Positions 12,820 to 13,274 of a DNA stretch of 13,274 nt are shown here, piece after piece. The notes under the pieces are model-generated. The model searched no databases. It saw only the letters and a list, made by a program, of their open reading frames with translations, and was not told where the DNA came from. Positions within the stretch are counted from its first letter, which is position 1, and every line of letters starts with the position of its first letter. The translations under genes and the position numbers were made by a program. Source of the stretch: Chloroflexota bacterium (GTDB taxonomy: Bacteria > Chloroflexota > Anaerolineae > Anaerolineales > Villigracilaceae); the NCBI GenBank assembly GCA_016875755.1, contig VGOX01000024.1, forward strand, positions 1-13,274, in the 5' to 3' direction.

Positions 12820-13185
12820 ATGACCGCTTCCAAGAAATCACCCACCATCTATGATGTAGCGCAAAAATCAGGCGTCAGTATTTCAACGATCTCGCGTGTG
12901 TTGAATACGCCTGATAAAGTGAATCCTGAAACGCATAGACGTGTGATGGATGCCATTGATCAGCTTGGGTTCATACCCAGAGCCGATGCGCGTGCACGTG
13001 CGATGCAAAATACAGACCGCATTGGCGTGTTAACGCCTTTCTTTACCGCGCCGTCTTTTGTGCAGCGCTTGAGAGGTGTGGCTTCTGCATTATCGAAAGC
13101 CAACTATGAACTGGTGATCTACCCGGTCGACTCGATGGATCATTTGCAGGGATATATTTCCTCGATCCCGCTCATTACATCGTAA
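12820..13185 (+). pseudogene. LacI-family regulator, truncated after 121 residues
   Basis: The N-terminus is a standard LacI-family DNA-binding domain: TIYDVAQKSGVSISTISRVLN at 9-29 is the helix-turn-helix, followed by the third helix (VNPETHRRVMDAIDQLGFIP) and a hinge region ARARAMQ at 57-63. The sugar-binding-like domain begins at 66 (DRIGVLTPFF) and continues to SSIPL at 114-118, after which the family would go on for more than 200 residues. Instead, ITS and a TAA follow, and no frame on the plus strand continues the domain. The gene is thus cut, probably by an insertion or rearrangement. The remaining fragment keeps the DNA-binding domain but would lack most of the dimer and effector domain. 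The short leader has only a weak ribosome binding site. Confidence 0.8.
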
Positions 13186-13274
13186 ACTAAGTTGCTTTGA
13201 ATTTTTCATTGGCAGATTGAACCGCTACGTAATGTGAATTGAGTTTGGAGCGAGCAGTCTGGATTGAGAACTGC
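13176..13274. other. Unrelated sequence after the LacI break
   Basis: From about 13176 the sequence no longer encodes a LacI domain and looks more A+T-rich than the genes. On the minus strand, one frame is open from the window edge to a TAG at 13187-13189 (28 residues, ending ANEKFKAT), which could be the C-terminus of a gene on an inserted element. It is too short to identify, and no terminal inverted repeat or target duplication can be tested at the window edge. Confidence 0.35.

Overview
The window holds one long minus-strand gene block for acyl-CoA/acyl-ester chemistry, with a large STAND-type regulator upstream and a truncated LacI-type gene transcribed away from it. The large ATPase-TPR-winged-helix-BTAD regulator, the SCP2-type thiolase paired with a DUF35 protein, and the degenerate seven-base repeats between genes suggest a Chloroflexota bacterium of the Anaerolineae type. 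That placement is inference from gene style, not a database match.

Layout in the direction of transcription (right to left). A LacI-family gene on the plus strand (12820-13185) stops after about a third of the usual length. A 144-base divergent region separates it from the regulator (9460-12675, minus) and carries a cre/LacI-like operator and a nested palindrome. A terminator-like hairpin (9429-9450) follows the regulator. The catabolic or biosynthetic block then runs as: a 73-residue unknown protein (9077-9298), a ketoacyl synthase III-like protein lacking two of three catalytic residues (8057-9055), an acyl-CoA ligase (6457-7992), an alpha/beta hydrolase (5332-6393), an SCP2-type thiolase (3978-5246), a DUF35 zinc-ribbon/OB-fold partner (3512-3940), a short-chain dehydrogenase (2641-3405), a second acyl-CoA ligase (992-2524) and a second alpha/beta hydrolase (128-931). 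Gaps are 21-116 bases, so one operon is plausible, though no convincing promoter is visible at its head.

The ligases would activate carboxylic acids to CoA thioesters, the dehydrogenase would interconvert 3-hydroxyacyl and 3-oxoacyl groups, and the thiolase/DUF35 pair would cleave or condense 3-oxoacyl-CoA. The hydrolases could release acids from esters, lactones or thioesters. No acyl-CoA dehydrogenase or enoyl-CoA hydratase is present, so a complete beta-oxidation spiral is not encoded here. The substrate cannot be read from the sequence.

The most unusual signal is non-coding. Six gene junctions hold arrays of degenerate seven-base repeats. Each array has its own sequence, but nearly all share an AG step (CT in the inverted arm) every seven bases. 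Four arrays are inverted repeats that can fold into hairpins and two are direct. Several run into the 3' ends of genes and supply their last codons and stop codons. The arrangement resembles the heptanucleotide STRR repeats of cyanobacteria, but with a different consensus at every site.
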